Of a stretch of 50,845 nucleotides of DNA, positions 7,495-16,870 are shown piece by piece. The notes under the pieces were generated by a model, which was not told the origin of the DNA, ran no database searches, and was given only the letters and a program-made list of their open reading frames with translations. Within the stretch, counting starts at the first letter, position 1, and each line of letters starts with the position of its first letter. The translations under genes and the position numbers were made by a program. The DNA comes from Bacteroidaceae bacterium (GTDB taxonomy: Bacteria > Bacteroidota > Bacteroidia > Bacteroidales > Bacteroidaceae): NCBI GenBank assembly GCA_017617235.1, contig JAFZWQ010000035.1:1-50845 (forward strand). The letters run 5' to 3'.

Positions 7495-9162
7495 TTATTT
7501 TGTTCCTAACAGAGATTTTGCATTGGCGATTGCGGCTTCGGTAAGGGTGCTGCCCGATAGCATGTGGGCAACCTCCTCGATGCGTTCCTCGGGAGTGAGT
7601 CTGACGATGTGACTGGTTGTTGTGTCCTCGCTATCCGTCTTATACACCCGATAATGCTGTTCGCCCAAAGCGGCAATTTGTGGCAGGTGGGTAATGGAAA
7701 TCACCTGTCTGTGGTGGTTGGTTCCCATTTCCTGCATGATGTGGGCCATCTTCTCTGCGATGTGTCCGGAAACACCTGTGTCTATCTCGTCGAAGATGAT
7801 GGTGGGCAGTTTTACGGAGCTGCTGATGATGGCCTTCAGTACAAGCATCAGACGGGCCATTTCGCCACCGCTGGCAACTTGCGAGAGGGGCTGCATGGGG
7901 ATATTCTTGTTGGCGCTGAAGAGATAGACAATCTTGTCACGACCCGTTGGCGAGAACATCTTTTCTGTCTGGATGTTGACTTGGAATTGAACATTCGGAA
8001 TACCCAGAGCTACCAGTCGGGAACACATTTCGCCTTCCAGCTTGGACGCAGCCGTTGTACGTTGTTTGGTAAGCTGAACGGCCATCTTGTCGAGTTCCTT
8101 TTCGTGTTGGGTAATTCGACGTTGCATTTCCAAAAGATACTCGTCGCTGTTATCGATGAGGGAAAGGCGTTCTGCCAGTTCCTCTTCTATCTGAATCAGT
8201 TCCTCGATGTCGTCGGCATGGAACTTTTGTTTCAGGCTGTGGATGGTGGAGATACGTTCGTTGACGTAGTTCAGTCGTTCGGGGTCGAACTCCATAGTCT
8301 CCATATCACTTTCAACTTCATCGGCTATATCGCGGACTTCGATGTAACAGCTGTCCATTCGTTCGGCAAGTTCCTGTGCAGGTGGGTAAACCGAAGCCAT
8401 TGATTCGAGTTTGCGCTTTACGTCGCGCATCTGGTCGATTAGTCCGTTTTGCTCGCTGTTCAGTATGCTATTGCATTGATACAGAGCGGTTTTTATTTCC
8501 TCGGCATGTTCCAGCGTTGTGAGTTCCTGTTCCAATGCCTGTTCTTCCTCGACGGATAGTTGGGCTTCCTGGAGTTGTTTCAGTTGGAAGGCCAAATACT
8601 CTTGCTCCTCTTTGTCCTTATCGCTTTGTGCCTTTTTGCTTTCCAGTTCGTCGCGCAATTGGCAGTATTCCTTATAGTTCTGCTTGTATTGGTCGAGCAG
8701 AGCGGAATCTTGAGCCAACGCATCCAATACTTGCAATTGGAAGTTTTCCTTGTTCAGCAGCAGGTTTTGGTGCTGGCTATGGATGTCGATGAGTTGGTCG
8801 CCAAGTTCCTTCAGTTCGTTCAGCGAGGTAGGGGTGTCGTTAATGAAAGCGCGAGACTTTCCTGTAGAAGTCAGTTCGCGACGGATGATGCACGAATGAC
8901 CGTCGAAGTCGAGGTCGTGTGTGGTGAAGTAGTCGGCAAAATCGTAATCCGTCAGGTCGAACTCAGCCTCGATAACACAGCGTTGTGCTCCTGCTTTCAA
9001 CATCTTCATGTCGGCACGTTGACCCAACAACAATCCGATAGCCCCCAACAGGATGGACTTTCCGGCACCTGTTTCACCCGTAATGACGGAAAAACCCTTC
9101 TCGAAACTGATGTCCAGTTGGTCGATAAGGGCATAGTTTTGTATGTGTAGGGATTGCAGCAT
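7495..9162 (-). CDS. recN: DNA repair protein RecN
   Basis: RecN is an SMC-like ATPase acting in double-strand-break repair. The Walker A site GETGAGKS is at residues 29-36. A long coiled coil fills the middle (about residues 150-360). The C-terminal half contains LSQVASGGEMARLMLALK-like signature sequence (here VASGGEMARLMLVLKAI) and the Walker B region PTIIFDEIDTGVSGHIAEK. The 555-residue length is normal. It starts immediately after the DUF4835 gene, within the dnaN operon. Confidence 0.97.
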   Translation of the reverse strand: MLQSLHIQNYALIDQLDISFEKGFSVITGETGAGKSILLGAIGLLLGQRADMKMLKAGAQRCVIEAEFDLTDYDFADYFTTHDLDFDGHSCIIRRELTSTGKSRAFINDTPTSLNELKELGDQLIDIHSQHQNLLLNKENFQLQVLDALAQDSALLDQYKQNYKEYCQLRDELESKKAQSDKDKEEQEYLAFQLKQLQEAQLSVEEEQALEQELTTLEHAEEIKTALYQCNSILNSEQNGLIDQMRDVKRKLESMASVYPPAQELAERMDSCYIEVRDIADEVESDMETMEFDPERLNYVNERISTIHSLKQKFHADDIEELIQIEEELAERLSLIDNSDEYLLEMQRRITQHEKELDKMAVQLTKQRTTAASKLEGEMCSRLVALGIPNVQFQVNIQTEKMFSPTGRDKIVYLFSANKNIPMQPLSQVASGGEMARLMLVLKAIISSSVKLPTIIFDEIDTGVSGHIAEKMAHIMQEMGTNHHRQVISITHLPQIAALGEQHYRVYKTDSEDTTTSHIVRLTPEERIEEVAHMLSGSTLTEAAIANAKSLLGTK

Positions 9163-10101
9163 TTATTTCTTTAACTTTTCCCAGTACGAACTAAGTGAAG
9201 TGTTTATGCCAAAAAGGATGTCGTAGACAGCATCCCTTTCCTCGGAGGTTCCTTTACCGCTATAGATGTTTACCATCTCGTCGCGTTTGTATTCCGTGAA
9301 GAGAACGGGCAGTTGACTCATGGTGCGGGCGTCCTTGGAAGATTCCAGCAGGTTCAGCGCCTCCGTAATGGCTGCACGTCCTTTTTCAGCATCGTCTGCC
9401 ATTTGGTCGAGACCGTCGCGATGGTATTTGTAAACCAACATGCGGTAGTCTTCCATAGAACCGTCCAAGTAGTCGTTGAGGAGACCGAAGCGATTCTTGT
9501 TGTCGTTGAATGAACTCCATCCCGGGAATCCCAGGTTCTGGGCATTGTTGACAATATTTTCTGCGGTTTGCAGATAGGTGGTTCCGCCTTTGGGAGACAT
9601 GGAATCCATATCGTAACCGATAATCATGTAGGCATAGTATGCCAACATAGCTGTAAGGTTATTGTCGACATTGTCGGCATTCCATTCCAATTGGTCGGAT
9701 GCCTGAAAGCGGAATTGGAACTCTCCGTCGCGTACACTATACAGAGTGGTGTTATAGGTGCTGTTGAATACGGGACGGCTGCAGGTCATGAGCAGGGCGC
9801 TTTTTATCATTCCTTCCGATTCGTCCCAACTGTTAACCGTGATGTTGAAGTTGCAGTCGATTTTCTCGTTCTCCTTGAATTGCAGGCTGGTCCATTGGTG
9901 GTCGTTGAGGAAGGCTTCTGTCTTTTCGCGCAAGGCATCGAATACCTCTGTCTTGGTGTTTGAGAGCTGAGCCGTGTTGACAACCACCTTTGCCTTCAGT
10001 TCCTGGGCATGAAGAACTGGGGTGATAGAGAACATGAGAAGGCAGGAAAGCAGCCACAGCCATTTCCTTACTTCTTTATTATAAGATGTTCTACCGGTCA
10101 T
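9163..10101 (-). CDS. DUF4835 family exported protein
   Basis: This 312-residue protein begins with a signal peptide (WLWLLSCLLMFSITPVLHAQ, cleavage probably after HAQ). The mature part, starting ELKAKVVVNTAQLSNT, matches the Bacteroidetes DUF4835 family, found next to coaBC and recN in many members of the phylum. Its function is unknown; the signal peptide places it in the periplasm or outer envelope. It overlaps the coaBC stop by 4 nt (ATGA) and abuts recN, so it is expressed with DNA-maintenance genes although it is exported. Confidence 0.88.
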   Translation of the reverse strand: MTGRTSYNKEVRKWLWLLSCLLMFSITPVLHAQELKAKVVVNTAQLSNTKTEVFDALREKTEAFLNDHQWTSLQFKENEKIDCNFNITVNSWDESEGMIKSALLMTCSRPVFNSTYNTTLYSVRDGEFQFRFQASDQLEWNADNVDNNLTAMLAYYAYMIIGYDMDSMSPKGGTTYLQTAENIVNNAQNLGFPGWSSFNDNKNRFGLLNDYLDGSMEDYRMLVYKYHRDGLDQMADDAEKGRAAITEALNLLESSKDARTMSQLPVLFTEYKRDEMVNIYSGKGTSEERDAVYDILFGINTSLSSYWEKLKK

Positions 10102-11288
10102 CCCAATTTTACTAATTCGTCTACAATATCGCGAGCAACTTCCGTCTTGGCTTTCAGTTCGTATTCTGTTTCCCCACGTTGGGAAATGATGGTTACCTTG
10201 TTGGTGTCGAACATAAAGCCTGCCTGCTTGTCGTTGAGGGAATTCAGGACAATGAAGTCGAGATTCTTCTTCTGAAGCTTTTCTTTTGCGTGGATTTCTT
10301 CGTCGTTGGTTTCAAGGGCGAAACCAATCAGGTGTTGTCCAGTTTGCTTCATACGTCCCAATGCTGCTGCAATGTCCTGTGTAGGAGTTAGTTGCAAACA
10401 GAGTTCATCGCCCTCGCGCTTAATCTTCTGGTCGGCTTTCTGACGTGGTGTGAAGTCGGCAACAGCCGCACAAAGGATACCTGTTTGGCAGGAAGGGTAG
10501 AGGCGTGTGGCAGCCTCGTACATTTGCTGGGCACTCTCGACTTGGGTGATGTGAATGTTGTCGTGCTTGGGAAGTGTATGCACTGGACCGCTCACAAATT
10601 CAACGCTTGCTCCTCGTTTGGCGCACTCTTCGGCAAGGGCCATTCCCATTTTACCGCTGGAGTAATTGCCGATGAAGCGAACTGGGTCGATTTTTTCGTA
10701 GGTGGGGCCCGATGTTATCAGTATCTTCTGTCCTTCCATATCCTTGGGATAGAAGAACTCGTCCAACACCTGTACAATTCTTTCGGGTTCCTCCATACGT
10801 CCTTTGCCCACCAGATGGCTGGCCAGTTCACCGCTTGCGGGTTCTATGATGTAGTTGCCGCGTTTGCGTAGTATGGACAAGTTGTCTTGTGTGGAAGCAT
10901 GGGCAAACATGTCGAGGTCCATAGCTGGTGCCACGAAGACGGGTGCCTTCATGGACAGATAGGTGGTGATGAGCATGTTGTCGGCAATGCCATTTGCCAT
11001 CTTGCCAATGGTGCTGGCTGTGGCGGGCGCAATAAGCATGGCATCTGCCCACAGACCCAAATCGACATGGCTGTGCCACGTTCCGTCGCGTTGCGAGAAG
11101 AAGTCGCTGATGACAGGCTTACTAGTCAGGGCACTCAGGGTGATAGGAGTGATGAATTCTTTGCCTGCAGGGGTAATAACCACTTGAACCTCGGCACCAC
11201 ACTTTACCAGCTGGCGGATAATCAGACATGCCTTGTATGCGGCAATGCTGCCTGTAATGCCCAGGACTATTTTCTTACCTCTTAGCAT
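10098..11288 (-). CDS. coaBC: Bifunctional phosphopantothenoylcysteine decarboxylase / phosphopantothenate-cysteine ligase
   Basis: CoaBC carries out two steps of coenzyme A synthesis: joining cysteine to phosphopantothenate (CoaB, C-terminal) and decarboxylating the product (CoaC, N-terminal FMN domain). CoaC features are GITGSIAAYKA, WHSHVDLGLWADAM and APAMDLDMFAH. CoaB begins near residue 185 with KILITSGPTYEKIDPVRFIGNYSSG (split here by its SGPT and NYSSGKMG motifs). At two CoaC positions the sequence differs from the E. coli pattern: PAMD instead of PAMN, and GELASHLVGKGRM where a Cys is usual. It overlaps the exonuclease gene by 14 nt and DUF4835 by 4 nt. Confidence 0.95.
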   Translation of the reverse strand: MLRGKKIVLGITGSIAAYKACLIIRQLVKCGAEVQVVITPAGKEFITPITLSALTSKPVISDFFSQRDGTWHSHVDLGLWADAMLIAPATASTIGKMANGIADNMLITTYLSMKAPVFVAPAMDLDMFAHASTQDNLSILRKRGNYIIEPASGELASHLVGKGRMEEPERIVQVLDEFFYPKDMEGQKILITSGPTYEKIDPVRFIGNYSSGKMGMALAEECAKRGASVEFVSGPVHTLPKHDNIHITQVESAQQMYEAATRLYPSCQTGILCAAVADFTPRQKADQKIKREGDELCLQLTPTQDIAAALGRMKQTGQHLIGFALETNDEEIHAKEKLQKKNLDFIVLNSLNDKQAGFMFDTNKVTIISQRGETEYELKAKTEVARDIVDELVKLG

Positions 11289-12081
11289 ATTTGAGCCAAA
11301 GTCTTGTAAACTCCTGTTTGGTGTTTCTGGTGAAGTCTGCTTGCTGAATCCATCCGTAATACCCGGGGTCGCGCTGGAAGACGTCGCTGATTTTTACACC
11401 TTTGTATTTTCCGAAGTTTACCACCTCGTTGCCTTCCTCGTCGTATACCAGACGGCCGGCAAAGTCTACGGACGGTTGTCCGGTCCGACTTGCTGCTTCC
11501 AATGCTTCAATACTGTTCTCCAGCTGACGTTCTTTCTCTTCCTGACGTCCAGGTGCGTACATGTCCAGCTGTGCCTGCAATACTCGCCATGTTGCTTCGG
11601 TATCTTGGTCGGCCAGATGTGCCTGGAAGTCATCTTCCATGCGACGTCCGCAATAGAACTTGTATGCTGCAGCCAGATTACGTCTTTCCATCTTCTTGAA
11701 GATGCTGCAAGAATCTATGAAGTGGGCTTTCGAGAAGTCGAAATTGATGCCGGCACGAAGGAACTCTTCGCACAGGAGTGGGAGGTCGTAGTAATTCGAG
11801 TTGAATCCGGCAAAGTCGCATCCCTTGAATTCTTGTGCCAATGTGGGTGCCAGTTCCTTGAACGTTTTAGCGTCCTTTACCATATCATCGTTAATGCCCG
11901 TAAGTTGTTGTACTTCTTGTGGAATGGGCATTTCGGGGTTGACGAACAAATTGTTGCGTTCCTCGCTGCCATCGGGTCTTGCGATGATATATGATATCTG
12001 GATGATTCGTGCGGTAGCGATATCCAATCCGGTTGTTTCCAGATCGAATATCACCAGCGGGCGTGTCAGGTTGAGTTTCAT
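11275..12081 (-). CDS. DnaQ-like 3'-5' exonuclease
   Basis: This 268-residue protein has an RNase T/DnaQ fold. The first catalytic motif is FDLETTGLD (D13, E15); a second is CDFAGFNSNYYDLPLL, and the third is AHLADQDTEATW (DEDDh type). The C-terminal 60 residues (VVNFGKYKGVKISDVF, PGYYGWIQQADF) resemble the small tail domain seen in ExoX-like nucleases and DUF3820. It may be a proofreading or repair exonuclease. It starts 6 nt after dnaN, which fits a replication role. Whether it is the main Pol III proofreader is not clear. Confidence 0.88.
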   Translation of the reverse strand: MKLNLTRPLVIFDLETTGLDIATARIIQISYIIARPDGSEERNNLFVNPEMPIPQEVQQLTGINDDMVKDAKTFKELAPTLAQEFKGCDFAGFNSNYYDLPLLCEEFLRAGINFDFSKAHFIDSCSIFKKMERRNLAAAYKFYCGRRMEDDFQAHLADQDTEATWRVLQAQLDMYAPGRQEEKERQLENSIEALEAASRTGQPSVDFAGRLVYDEEGNEVVNFGKYKGVKISDVFQRDPGYYGWIQQADFTRNTKQEFTRLWLKYAKR

Positions 12082-12087
12082 TTCTTT

Positions 12088-13209
12088 TTAATCGTTTAGC
12101 ATCATGGGCATCAGGAGCATCAGAGTCTCTTCGCTTTCGGGCTGCTCGGCAGGGATAACAACACCTGGACGGCTGGGGTCTGCCAACTGGATGGTGAGGG
12201 CATCGCCTTCCATGATGTTGGCAATCTCAATCATAAAGATGCAGGAGAAGCCAATGCTGATGGGGTCACTCTGGTATTCGCAAAGCAGATTCTCTTCGGC
12301 ACGTGTGGCGTAGTCGTTGTCTTCACCTGTCAGTCGCATCTGGTTGTTTTCCAGGTGCAGTTTCATCAGACCGCTGCTTTGGTTACAGAATACGCTGATA
12401 CGCTTCAGAGCGCTGATGAGGCTTGCACGGTCCACGGTGGCAACGTAGGGATTGTTTGTGGGAATTACACCATTGTAGTTCGGATAGCGGCCTTCTACCA
12501 GACGGAAGTACAAGTCGAAATCTTCGGCATGAACCAAACCCTTTTCGTTGTCGAAAGTCAGGGTAATCTGCGTTCCCTTCTGCAGTACGTTCTTCAGGAT
12601 GGCTGCAACCTTCTTAGGCAGGATGAAACTGGTTTCGATGCCAGACTTCACTTCGCGGTTGATATAACGAACCAACTTGCGGCCATCTGTGCCAGCAAAG
12701 GTGATGTCTTCGGGATGAACATCGAGGAATATACCTGTCATCACCACGCGGATTTCGTCGTTTGCCGTAGCGAATAGACAGCGGTTGATACCCGTGAGCA
12801 GGATGTCTGCCTTCAGTTCCAGCGTTGTGCTCTGGTCGTTGATGGGCTTCTGGCTGGGATAGGTTGTGGCATCAAACGTCATTACAGAGAAAACACCTGT
12901 CTGATGCTGACCCTGCAATTCATGAGATTCGGGATTGAAGTCGAAGGCCAAAGGCTGTTCTGCAAGTTCCTTTATGGAATCCATGATGGTTTTAGCCGTA
13001 ATGCAGAATTGGGCATTGTTGTCGCTGTCCACAAGAGGAACGGAAGTGATGAAGTATTTTTCTCCGTCGCTAGCGGTAATGGTCACTTTGCCATTCTTGA
13101 TGTCGAACAGGAAACAGTCGAGAATGGGCATTGAATTTTTGGCTGACATAACTTTGCTGGCAGCGGCAAGGCGGCTATACAAAGCCGAGCTGGAAACTAC
13201 GAATTTCAT
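12088..13209 (-). CDS. dnaN: DNA polymerase III sliding clamp (beta subunit)
   Basis: The beta clamp encircles DNA and tethers polymerase III and many repair proteins. The 373-residue length fits three clamp domains. Family stretches include SSALYSRLAAASKVMSAKNS at the N-terminus, DFNPESHELQ, FTFAGTDGRKLV-like sequence (ITFAGTDGRKLVRYIN) and the C-terminal LLMPMML, where the clamp hydrophobic pocket lies. It is first in a six-gene minus-strand operon, behind a promoter at 13251-13258. No replication origin is visible beside it. Confidence 0.97.
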   Translation of the reverse strand: MKFVVSSSALYSRLAAASKVMSAKNSMPILDCFLFDIKNGKVTITASDGEKYFITSVPLVDSDNNAQFCITAKTIMDSIKELAEQPLAFDFNPESHELQGQHQTGVFSVMTFDATTYPSQKPINDQSTTLELKADILLTGINRCLFATANDEIRVVMTGIFLDVHPEDITFAGTDGRKLVRYINREVKSGIETSFILPKKVAAILKNVLQKGTQITLTFDNEKGLVHAEDFDLYFRLVEGRYPNYNGVIPTNNPYVATVDRASLISALKRISVFCNQSSGLMKLHLENNQMRLTGEDNDYATRAEENLLCEYQSDPISIGFSCIFMIEIANIMEGDALTIQLADPSRPGVVIPAEQPESEETLMLLMPMMLND

Positions 13210-13250
13210 ACTATTATACTTTTCTATTTATTTGTTTATACATTTCCTCG

Positions 13251-13310
13251 CAAAGATAAGAAATATTTTTCAATTTTCAATTTCCATTTCTTATTTTTTT
13301 CGTACCTTTG
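13251..13310. promoter_or_regulatory. Divergent promoters for dnaN (-) and DUF3127 (+)
   Basis: TATCTTTG on the minus strand (13251-13258) precedes dnaN. TACCTTTG on the plus strand (13303-13310) precedes the DUF3127 gene. Both are good Bacteroidetes -7 boxes in an A/T-rich 143-nt gap. Confidence 0.7.
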
Positions 13311-13352
13311 CAATCATTATGATTTTAAACTAAAAATTATTAAATTATACTT

Positions 13353-13763
13353 ATGGACGTAACAGGAAGAATCATTGCCGTATTGCCTGAGCGCTCGGGT
13401 ACGAGTGCGCGTACGGGTGCAGAGTGGAAAGTAGGAACCTATGTGCTGGAAACACAGGAACAATACCCCAAGAAGATTTGTTTTGAGGTCTTCGGTGTAG
13501 AGCGAATGCAGAACTTCAATATACAAGTGGGGGAGATGATGACGGTTTCCTTCGATATTGATGCTCATGAATATCAGGGTCGTTGGTTTAACACGATTCG
13601 TGCCTTCCGTGTCGACCGTAATATCCAAAATGCAGCACCTGCTGCCGAAATGCCTGGTGCACCTGCACCCGCAGCTGCTCCTGCATTCAACGCTGCTCCT
13701 CTTCCAGAGGTTACTCCTTTTGGAGAAGAACCTGCTGGCGACGGAAGCGAGCTGCCTTTCTAA
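13353..13763 (+). CDS. DUF3127 protein with SSB-like tail
   Basis: This 136-residue protein starts MDVTGRIIAVLPERSG and continues as a small beta-rich, OB-like domain (KICFEVFGVERMQNF, VGEMMTVSFDIDAHEYQGR), which I recognise as DUF3127. The C-terminal 40 residues are low complexity, rich in Ala and Pro, and end GDGSELPF. That acidic, hydrophobic end resembles the DDDLPF tip through which single-stranded DNA-binding protein recruits partners. A role in ssDNA binding is an inference. It is transcribed away from dnaN and followed by a strong terminator. Confidence 0.75.
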   Translation: MDVTGRIIAVLPERSGTSARTGAEWKVGTYVLETQEQYPKKICFEVFGVERMQNFNIQVGEMMTVSFDIDAHEYQGRWFNTIRAFRVDRNIQNAAPAAEMPGAPAPAAAPAFNAAPLPEVTPFGEEPAGDGSELPF

Positions 13764-13795
13764 AAAAAGTCTCTTATACCTTATTTAAATAAAGG

Positions 13796-13831
13796 GGAGT
13801 CTTGCACATCATAGCAAGGCTCCTTTTTATT
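13796..13831 (+). terminator. Terminator after the DUF3127 gene
   Basis: GGAGTCTTGC (13796-13805) pairs with GCAAGGCTCC (13814-13823) across an 8-nt loop, followed by TTTTT. Confidence 0.85.
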
Positions 13832-13864
13832 ACTATGAACCCGATGAAGTTTCTACTATAAAAG

Positions 13865-13897
13865 ATGCCCCGTCACACGTGAAGTGCAACGGGGCAT
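13865..13897 (-). terminator. Terminator of the BspA-like gene
   Basis: ATGCCCCGT pairs with ACGGGGCAT. Read on the minus strand it follows the stop of the gene at 13919 and is succeeded by CTTTTAT. Confidence 0.75.
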
Positions 13898-13918
13898 TAG
13901 TATAAGAAATCTGTTTTC

Positions 13919-16708
13919 TTACTTTATCATAACCTTGCGGACGGTTCCATCGGACATCCGAATCAGGTTGATACCCTGACGAGGTTGTGCCAAACGTCTG
14001 CCATTCAGGTCATAAACCTCGCGGTACTGGCTAAGGGTGGCCTTAGCTTCTTCAATGCCTGTCAAAGGTTTGGTCTCCGACTGTTCATCGGTTCTTTCAA
14101 CAATCATGTTGTTCTCGCCAAATTCCTTCCAGGTGTCGGCTTCCTTGTAATCATTGAGTGTGCCGGCAGGAACAGATACACGGCAGGTCTTCTTCTTGAC
14201 ATCCTTCAAGGCGTCCTTACCACATGTGGGAGGAACTGTTCTCATACATGCAATACTGTCGAGAGCGGAACAACTTGTAAAGGCTGCATCACCAATGCTG
14301 TCGATATTCTCGCCCAGGGTGAGGAGAACCAACTTCTTGCTGTTCAGGAATGCATTGCCGCCAATTGTACCCTTGCTCTGAATGTCTGCAGCTTCGATTT
14401 CTGCATTGTCGAAGAATGCATAAGGCATAATGTCTGTTACAGGAAGTTCAACACCAGTAGCCTCGTTTGTTACGGTTTCAGGAATGTTTAATTCAACGGG
14501 AACTCCGAAATAAACGCTACCGACAACGGTATAGGCGCTCTTATCAGCATTGATTACATAGGAAATGCTGTCTGCAACGAAGATATCCTCGAAGTTTGCT
14601 GCACATACAGCAACGAAGTCCTTCCAAGAATCTGCTGCGGCATAATCATCTGCTGTGTTAGCGGGGATGAAGAGACGGCTCTTCTTCTTGTCGACATCTT
14701 TCAGCGCATCCTTGCCGCAAGTGGGTGCTACAGCAGCCTTGCAGATGAAACGCGTTACGGCCTTACAATCCTTGAATGCAGTTTCCTCGATAGTCTTAAT
14801 CTTGCTGCCGATGGTTACCGTCTTAAGACCGCTACATCCGGTGAATGCGCCAGCCTGAATGGTTTCGAGATCCATCGTCATTGATGTGATGTCTGAACAC
14901 TTGAAGAATGCATAGGGAAGGATTTGGCTTATTGTCATTGTGTTACCCTCGTATTCAATAGTTGCGGGAATCTCCACTTCCTTATACTTTTCGTTTCTTC
15001 CTAAGATGTAGCAAGAATCGTTGGTGGCATTGCTAACTAACTTCCAATCATCTGTGTCGAAAATACGGTCGATGTCTGTGGGACAGATAGCTCCGAAGTC
15101 CTTCCAACCCACAGCCTTCTTGTAATCAGCCTGTGCGCTAGCATAGAGAATCAGTTTACAGGTCTTGTTGAAAGCGGAAACGGATGTCTTAGTGCATGTA
15201 GCAGGTTTCAGGGGCTTGGAAACAACGTTCTCGACATTCTTACAACCATTGAAAGCGTCTTCGCCAATAGATGCGATGTTCGATGAAATGGTTATGCTCT
15301 TAAGTTCGGAACAACTGCGGAATGCGTTGCTGGCAATTGAGTCTACACAAGCAATGTCGAGGCTCTCCATCTGTGTGCAACCGTAGAATGAATATGGCAT
15401 AACATAGCTGACAGGAATGCTGCTGCCCTTGTAGTTAAGAGAACCAGGAATCAGGACATGACCAGTTTCGTCTGCGGGCAGACCACCAATTACATAGCAC
15501 TTGTCGCCTGCGTCGTTGAGGACATACTTCAACTCATTGTCGTCGATGATATTGTTGATAGCTGGGCAAACGGTAAGATTGGGCAGATAATTCAATGTTG
15601 TAATTTTATATTGCTTTTTAGCATTGTCCCAAATCCATTGCTCATTTAGATATTTCTTACAGCTATCGTTCAGCACATAGTTGGCATCGAACATCAGCTT
15701 GTCATAACCGGCAGGTGCAGGTTTGTCTGCATCTACGTCAATCAGCCAATAGGCAATCGAGGGCTTGCACACATCGATATTGACATCGTCGATGTCGTTA
15801 TCGAAAATGCTCAAACCGAACTTCTCCATACCAGCACCGATAGAAACGAAGTGGAAATTCGTGTTGTAGAAAGCACAGTCCTCAATTTCCTTCACGCTAT
15901 TGGGTATCGTACAAGTATTGGAGGTGATACCATAGCATCCAGCGAATGCCCATGCGCCAATGGTTTCTACCGTAGAACCGAAGTCAATAGACTTCAAATT
16001 GCTTCCACCATGGAAAGCGTAGTTGCCCACCTTCTTAACACCAGCAGGAATTACCAGATTTGTAACTTCCGTGCCCGCGATATATAAATGATGTGCATAG
16101 TAAAGGGGATTACCCAACCATTGGAAGTCAATTGAACAAAGACTCTCGAGGCTAACGTATTCGGCTTTTGTCAAACTCTCGCATCCGTGGAAAGCATGCT
16201 CGCCAACACTCTTCAAGCTGGCGGGAAGGCTGACACTGGTAAGGGCGTCGCACTCGTAGAATGCCCAACGTGCGATGGAATCCACACCTTCGGGAATAGC
16301 CACAGATGTTAATCCCTTACATTTTGAGAAAGCATAGCTTCCAATAGATTTTACACTGGATGGGATGTTGATGGAGGTAAGTCCACTACACCACACAAAA
16401 GCTGAACTTTCAATAGAGGTAACGCTGTTGGGAATGGATACTGAGGTCAGACCCTGACAATTGGCAAATGCCCACCAACCAATGGAGGTTACATCGTAGG
16501 TTGTACCCTCGTGGGTTACGGTAGCAGGGATAGTCACCGCTCCAGTGTACGCATTCTGGTTGTTGTTCTTCTCGAAGAACGTTACCGTGGCCTCAGACCC
16601 ATTGAAATCATAGTAGATGTCATTAATCTTGGCGTCATAGGCCATAACTTTGCCTGCCATTGCGCAAACAAACATGGCAAACAACACTTTCGCTTTGTGG
16701 TTCTTCAT
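13919..16708 (-). CDS. BspA-like leucine-rich-repeat surface protein
   Basis: This 929-residue protein begins with a signal peptide (VLFAMFVCAMAGKVMAYDA). The body is a string of LRR_5 (BspA/TpLRR-type) repeats such as LTSVSIPNSVTSIESSAF and LKSVGEHAFHGCESLTKA, interrupted by spacer domains near residues 330-440, 540-590, 680-720 and 840. Such proteins lie on the cell surface and bind host or microbial ligands in some species. The last 50 residues (YREVYDLNGRRL, GTVRKVMIK) resemble a type IX secretion sorting domain, suggesting export by PorSS. It is monocistronic, with a promoter at 16740-16747 and its own terminator. Confidence 0.92.
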   Translation of the reverse strand: MKNHKAKVLFAMFVCAMAGKVMAYDAKINDIYYDFNGSEATVTFFEKNNNQNAYTGAVTIPATVTHEGTTYDVTSIGWWAFANCQGLTSVSIPNSVTSIESSAFVWCSGLTSINIPSSVKSIGSYAFSKCKGLTSVAIPEGVDSIARWAFYECDALTSVSLPASLKSVGEHAFHGCESLTKAEYVSLESLCSIDFQWLGNPLYYAHHLYIAGTEVTNLVIPAGVKKVGNYAFHGGSNLKSIDFGSTVETIGAWAFAGCYGITSNTCTIPNSVKEIEDCAFYNTNFHFVSIGAGMEKFGLSIFDNDIDDVNIDVCKPSIAYWLIDVDADKPAPAGYDKLMFDANYVLNDSCKKYLNEQWIWDNAKKQYKITTLNYLPNLTVCPAINNIIDDNELKYVLNDAGDKCYVIGGLPADETGHVLIPGSLNYKGSSIPVSYVMPYSFYGCTQMESLDIACVDSIASNAFRSCSELKSITISSNIASIGEDAFNGCKNVENVVSKPLKPATCTKTSVSAFNKTCKLILYASAQADYKKAVGWKDFGAICPTDIDRIFDTDDWKLVSNATNDSCYILGRNEKYKEVEIPATIEYEGNTMTISQILPYAFFKCSDITSMTMDLETIQAGAFTGCSGLKTVTIGSKIKTIEETAFKDCKAVTRFICKAAVAPTCGKDALKDVDKKKSRLFIPANTADDYAAADSWKDFVAVCAANFEDIFVADSISYVINADKSAYTVVGSVYFGVPVELNIPETVTNEATGVELPVTDIMPYAFFDNAEIEAADIQSKGTIGGNAFLNSKKLVLLTLGENIDSIGDAAFTSCSALDSIACMRTVPPTCGKDALKDVKKKTCRVSVPAGTLNDYKEADTWKEFGENNMIVERTDEQSETKPLTGIEEAKATLSQYREVYDLNGRRLAQPRQGINLIRMSDGTVRKVMIK

Positions 16709-16739
16709 ACAAATCGTGTTATTAAGGTTACTTTTGTGA

Positions 16740-16747
16740 CAAAGTTA
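16740..16747 (-). promoter_or_regulatory. -7 box of the BspA-like gene
   Basis: TAACTTTG on the minus strand, about 32 nt before the start codon. Confidence 0.55.
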
Positions 16748-16814
16748 ATGTATTTTTTTGAAATGAACTAAAAAAATTTAATTTTTTTTATGATTTCATC
16801 CCTCTAAATACAAA

Positions 16815-16848
16815 GAAGCGCAATTCTGTTAGTTTAGAATCGCGCTTC
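16815..16848 (-). terminator. Terminator of the RND efflux operon
   Basis: GAAGCGC plus AATTCT pairs with AGAAT plus CGCGCTTC with one mismatch. On the minus strand it is followed by TTTGTATTT, 23 nt after the stop of the outer-membrane gene. Confidence 0.75.
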
Positions 16849-16870
16849 ACGTATTGTTTTATGTCAGATA

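Noticed and set aside
12088-13330. Replication origin beside dnaN
   Set aside because: No dnaA gene or DnaA-box cluster is visible; dnaN here is in a separate operon as in other Bacteroidales.
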